From Gemmatimonadota bacterium (GTDB taxonomy: Bacteria > Gemmatimonadota > Gemmatimonadetes > Gemmatimonadales > Gemmatimonadaceae), in assembly GCA_016794735.1 (NCBI GenBank), contig JAEUJK010000528.1, positions 1-11,142 on the forward strand: DNA of 11,142 bases, given 5' to 3'. Below are positions 6,514 to 11,142 of the stretch, piece after piece (the stretch's first letter is position 1; every line of letters starts with the position of its first letter). Under the pieces are notes generated by a model. That model did not search any database. It worked only from the letters and a program-made list of their open reading frames with translations, and was not told the origin of the DNA. The translations under genes were made by a program, and so were the position numbers.

Positions 6514-7405
6514 GGGTGGTCCTGCCGCTTCAGCTGCGTGATCCGCTCGACCATGCGGTCCCGCCACTCGCGCAGGGCTTCGTGCGAAACGCCGGGGTAG
6601 ATCGCGTCCACCCCTTCCCCGATACGCTCGATGAGCGCCGGGTCCATCGTTGGTGTGCCGCCGAGGTCGTCCATGAGCCAGCGAAAACTCGCGCCGTAGC
6701 GCGTGAAGTATTCGCGCGCACCGCCGTCGGCGTTCGTGTTCGCCACGCCGAACGGTCCCATGAGGGCCCAACGAAGGCCGAGCCCATCGCGGATCACGGC
6801 GTCGATCGCGTCCGCATCGGCAACACCTCCATCGAGGAGCGAGATCGCCTCCCGCACCAGGGCGGCCTGCATGCGGTTGAGCAGGAAGCCGGGCACATAA
6901 CGACGGAGCAGCACCGGGGTCTGCCCCACCGACGCGAGGAAGTCGCACGCCCGCGAAACCACGTCGGCACTTGTCGACGAGCCGCCGAGCACCTCGACGG
7001 CGGGGACGACATGCGGTGGGTTCACCGGGTGGGCCACCACACAGCGCGAGGCCCCGGGGAGCCCGCGGGCGATCTCGGTCATGTCGAAGGTGCTGGTGCT
7101 CGAGGCCAGCACCGCATCGGGACCGGCGGCCGCGTCCATTCGTGCGAAGAGCGCCTGCTTCTCTGGCAGGCGCTCCGGGCCACTCTCCTGTACCCACTGG
7201 ACGTCGCCTAACGCTTCCTCGAGCGACGTCACCCCGGTGGGGGTGGTCCCGCCCCGCGCATCACGGGCGGCCACCGCGGCGTGCCACTCCAGCGCCTGGC
7301 GCACGGCGTCGGGGGCAACGTCCCACACCCGGACGGGAAGGCCCGCCCGGGTGAAGACACGGATCCAGCTGCGGCCGATGACCCCGCAGCCGACGACGGC
7401 AACGG

Positions 7406-7409
<4 letters not shown>
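6510..7409 (-). CDS. lambda-crystallin / L-gulonate 3-dehydrogenase-like 3-hydroxy acid dehydrogenase
   Basis: The protein has 299 residues in the 3-hydroxyacyl-CoA dehydrogenase superfamily. Seen: the NAD-binding G-C-G-V-I-G (7-12) with Asp30 ending the second strand, S-S-T-S (103-106), and A-H-P-V-N-P-P with the catalytic His127 paired to Glu139 twelve residues later. Then come P-G-F-L-L-N-R-M, a G-L-G-L-R-W-A-L-M-G-P-F segment and the late E-W-R-D-R-M. The HPVNPP, GLGxRxAxxGP and WRD segments match, from memory, the mammalian lambda-crystallin (CRYL1), an L-gulonate 3-dehydrogenase, better than fatty-acid enzymes; L-carnitine dehydrogenases are also close. It should oxidise a free 3-hydroxy acid or its CoA ester to the 3-keto form with NAD+. 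The ATG at 7409 was chosen because it puts the Rossmann motif at the N-terminus, forms an ATGA overlap with the peptidase stop and follows a purine-rich AGAAGAAAG. Its product type is what the downstream BKACE consumes. Confidence 0.88.
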
Positions 7410-10270
<2,861 letters not shown>

Positions 10271-10273
10271 GGG

Positions 10274-10280
10274 CTCCTCC
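10274..10280 (-). promoter_or_regulatory. strong Shine-Dalgarno of the S9 peptidase gene
   Basis: The minus strand reads GGAGGAG ending 3 nt before the ATG at 10270 (GGAGG core 5 nt away). It is the clearest ribosome site in the window. I find no clear promoter in the 74 bp between the acyltransferase stop and this start, so the gene may be read from upstream. Confidence 0.75.
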
Positions 10281-10305
10281 GGGCGAGCCGGCAGGTGACG
10301 TGATC

Positions 10306-10323
10306 CGGGGAAGATGGACCCCG
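10306..10323 (-). other. weak hairpin between the acyltransferase and peptidase genes
   Basis: CGGGG (10306-10310) and CCCCG (10319-10323) can pair around an 8-nt loop in the 74-bp gap. There is no T-run, so it is a poor intrinsic terminator and may be only a local GC palindrome. Read-through into the peptidase gene is possible. Confidence 0.2.
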
Positions 10324-10344
10324 TTCCGCAGCCCGGCTATCCCG

Positions 10345-10947
10345 TCAGAACCCCTCGGGTCGACGCGCCATGTCCCGGGTGAAGTTGGCCTTGAGCTGCC
10401 CCAGGTCCGCCTCGTAGTCACTCGTGGGCGTGAACGGGGGGAGGATCCGGATCAGGCGCTGGCCGAAGTCCAGGGCCACCGGGACGATCGCCACCCCGGC
10501 ACCGACCGCGATGCGATAGAAGCCGGACTTCCACTCGGGGATCCGCTTGCGCGTCCCTTCCGGCGCGATCACGAAGACCAGGTGCTCCCGGGCATTGAAC
10601 TCGCGCACGTGCAGGTCGACCACGTTCGCCGCCTGCGATCGCACCACCGGGATCCCGCCGAAGTAGCGGAAGAGCGCCCCGAACGGCCAGCGGAAGATCG
10701 TGTGCTTCCCGAGCCAGCTCGCGTCCAGCTCGATCGCCAGGTACGCCGCGAAGCCAACAATGAAGTCCCAGTTGGAGGTGTGCGGCGCGACGATGACGAC
10801 GAACTTCCGGAGGTCCGGAAAGGCCCCGGTGATGCGCCATCCCATCGCGCGGAGCACCGCGGAACCGATGAGGCGACGACCAAGGCTGCGACGACGGGGG
10901 ACCGACGGCGGTAGGATCGGGCCGCTGCCCGCCACGGCCTCAGGCAT
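10345..10947 (-). CDS. PlsC-like lysophospholipid acyltransferase (1-acylglycerol-3-phosphate acyltransferase family)
   Basis: The protein has 200 residues, a compact member of the LPLAT family that moves acyl groups onto lysophospholipids at the inner membrane. The catalytic H-x4-D motif appears as H-T-S-N-W-D (His56, Asp61). The acceptor-binding P-E-G-T-R-K lies at 129-134, and V-A-P-H in front of the catalytic site is typical. The region around residues 84-103 (I-F-R-W-P-F-G and then G-G-I-P-V-V-R-S) corresponds to the family block between the two motifs. The H-T-S-N-W-D form resembles small bacterial LPLATs rather than E. coli PlsC, so the exact acceptor is uncertain. The start at 10947 gives an 8-bp overlap with the preceding stop; an in-frame ATG at 10998 would add 17 residues inside the upstream gene and is less likely. 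The overlap suggests co-translation with the aminotransferase. Confidence 0.85.
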   Translation of the reverse strand: MPEAVAGSGPILPPSVPRRRSLGRRLIGSAVLRAMGWRITGAFPDLRKFVVIVAPHTSNWDFIVGFAAYLAIELDASWLGKHTIFRWPFGALFRYFGGIPVVRSQAANVVDLHVREFNAREHLVFVIAPEGTRKRIPEWKSGFYRIAVGAGVAIVPVALDFGQRLIRILPPFTPTSDYEADLGQLKANFTRDMARRPEGF

Positions 10948-11142
10948 CCGCCATTGCCGGCTCCGTCGACCCCACCCGGGGGAACACGTCGCGACCAACG
11001 TCCAGCACCTCGCCGAAGGCCGCGCACAGGCCGTCGATCTCGGCCTCGGTGATCGCCGTGTTGAGCGCCGTCATGCCACGCGAGGCCCACAGGTACCCGC
11101 GGGTCAGCAGGCCGAGGTGCATGAGGCGCGCACAATGCTTCG
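10940..11142 (-). CDS. C-terminal end of a class-III aminotransferase (glutamate-1-semialdehyde aminomutase type), partial
   Basis: The frame is open to the right edge of the window, so only the last 66 residues are present. The segment L-M-H-L-G-L-L-T-R-G-Y-L-W-A-S-R-G-M followed by I-T-E-A-E-I-D-G-L matches the usual C-terminal end of PLP-dependent class-III aminotransferases, especially the glutamate-1-semialdehyde 2,1-aminomutase branch (a small hydrophobic strand, RG, then T-E-x-D-I/E-I-D). The catalytic lysine and cofactor site lie outside the window. Members of this branch do not all act in haem synthesis, so HemL identity is not claimed. The last about 20 residues (D-V-F-P-R-V-G-S-T-E-P) look like a nonconserved tail. 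Its stop overlaps the start of the acyltransferase gene by 8 bp. Confidence 0.7.
   Translation of the reverse strand, partial: KHCARLMHLGLLTRGYLWASRGMTALNTAITEAEIDGLCAAFGEVLDVGRDVFPRVGSTEPAMADA

Overview
The window is high-GC bacterial DNA in which every supported gene lies on the minus strand, so transcription runs from high to low coordinates. The secreted S9 peptidase, the Ig-like lipoprotein with a Gly-Asp-Asp sequence after the lipid-anchor cysteine, the GC-rich codon usage and the heptanucleotide arrays suggest a Gemmatimonadota-type soil or aquatic bacterium. This is inference; there is no rRNA or marker gene to settle it.

Layout from upstream (right) to downstream (left). 11142-10940: the last 66 residues of a class-III aminotransferase of the glutamate-1-semialdehyde aminomutase type, overlapping by 8 bp a compact PlsC-type acyltransferase (10947-10345). 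After 74 bp comes a secreted S9 prolyl-oligopeptidase-family peptidase (10270-7406). It is joined by a 4-bp ATGA overlap to a lambda-crystallin/L-gulonate 3-dehydrogenase-like enzyme (7409-6510), which is joined by another ATGA overlap to a second, divergent 3-hydroxyacyl-CoA-dehydrogenase-fold protein (6513-5653). Next comes a beta-keto acid cleavage enzyme (BKACE, DUF849; 5538-4585), flanked on both sides by perfect tandem arrays of the 7-mer GACGGCA, each exactly 30 bp from the gene. A 680-bp gene-free stretch (4584-3905) holds the first array, several inverted repeats, a sigma70-like promoter and a leader of roughly 270 nt. That leader precedes a 1071-residue lipoprotein with three bacterial Ig-like domains (3904-689), which ends at a textbook intrinsic terminator. 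A small lipoprotein (473-54) and a strong GC hairpin close the window.

Working together: the two dehydrogenases and BKACE form a plausible catabolic cassette. A 3-hydroxy acid (or its CoA ester) would be oxidised to a 3-keto acid, which BKACE would cleave with acetyl-CoA to acetoacetate and a new acyl-CoA. This resembles known carnitine degradation, where a dehydrogenase of the same superfamily feeds a DUF849 enzyme. The substrate cannot be read from sequence. Whether the peptidase contributes or is only co-transcribed is unknown. The two lipoproteins appear to be separate transcription units for cell-envelope proteins.

The best candidates for something undescribed are the dehydrogenase pair plus BKACE, the divergent active site of the second dehydrogenase, and the paired heptamer arrays. 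No defence system, CRISPR array, phage or insertion sequence is visible.
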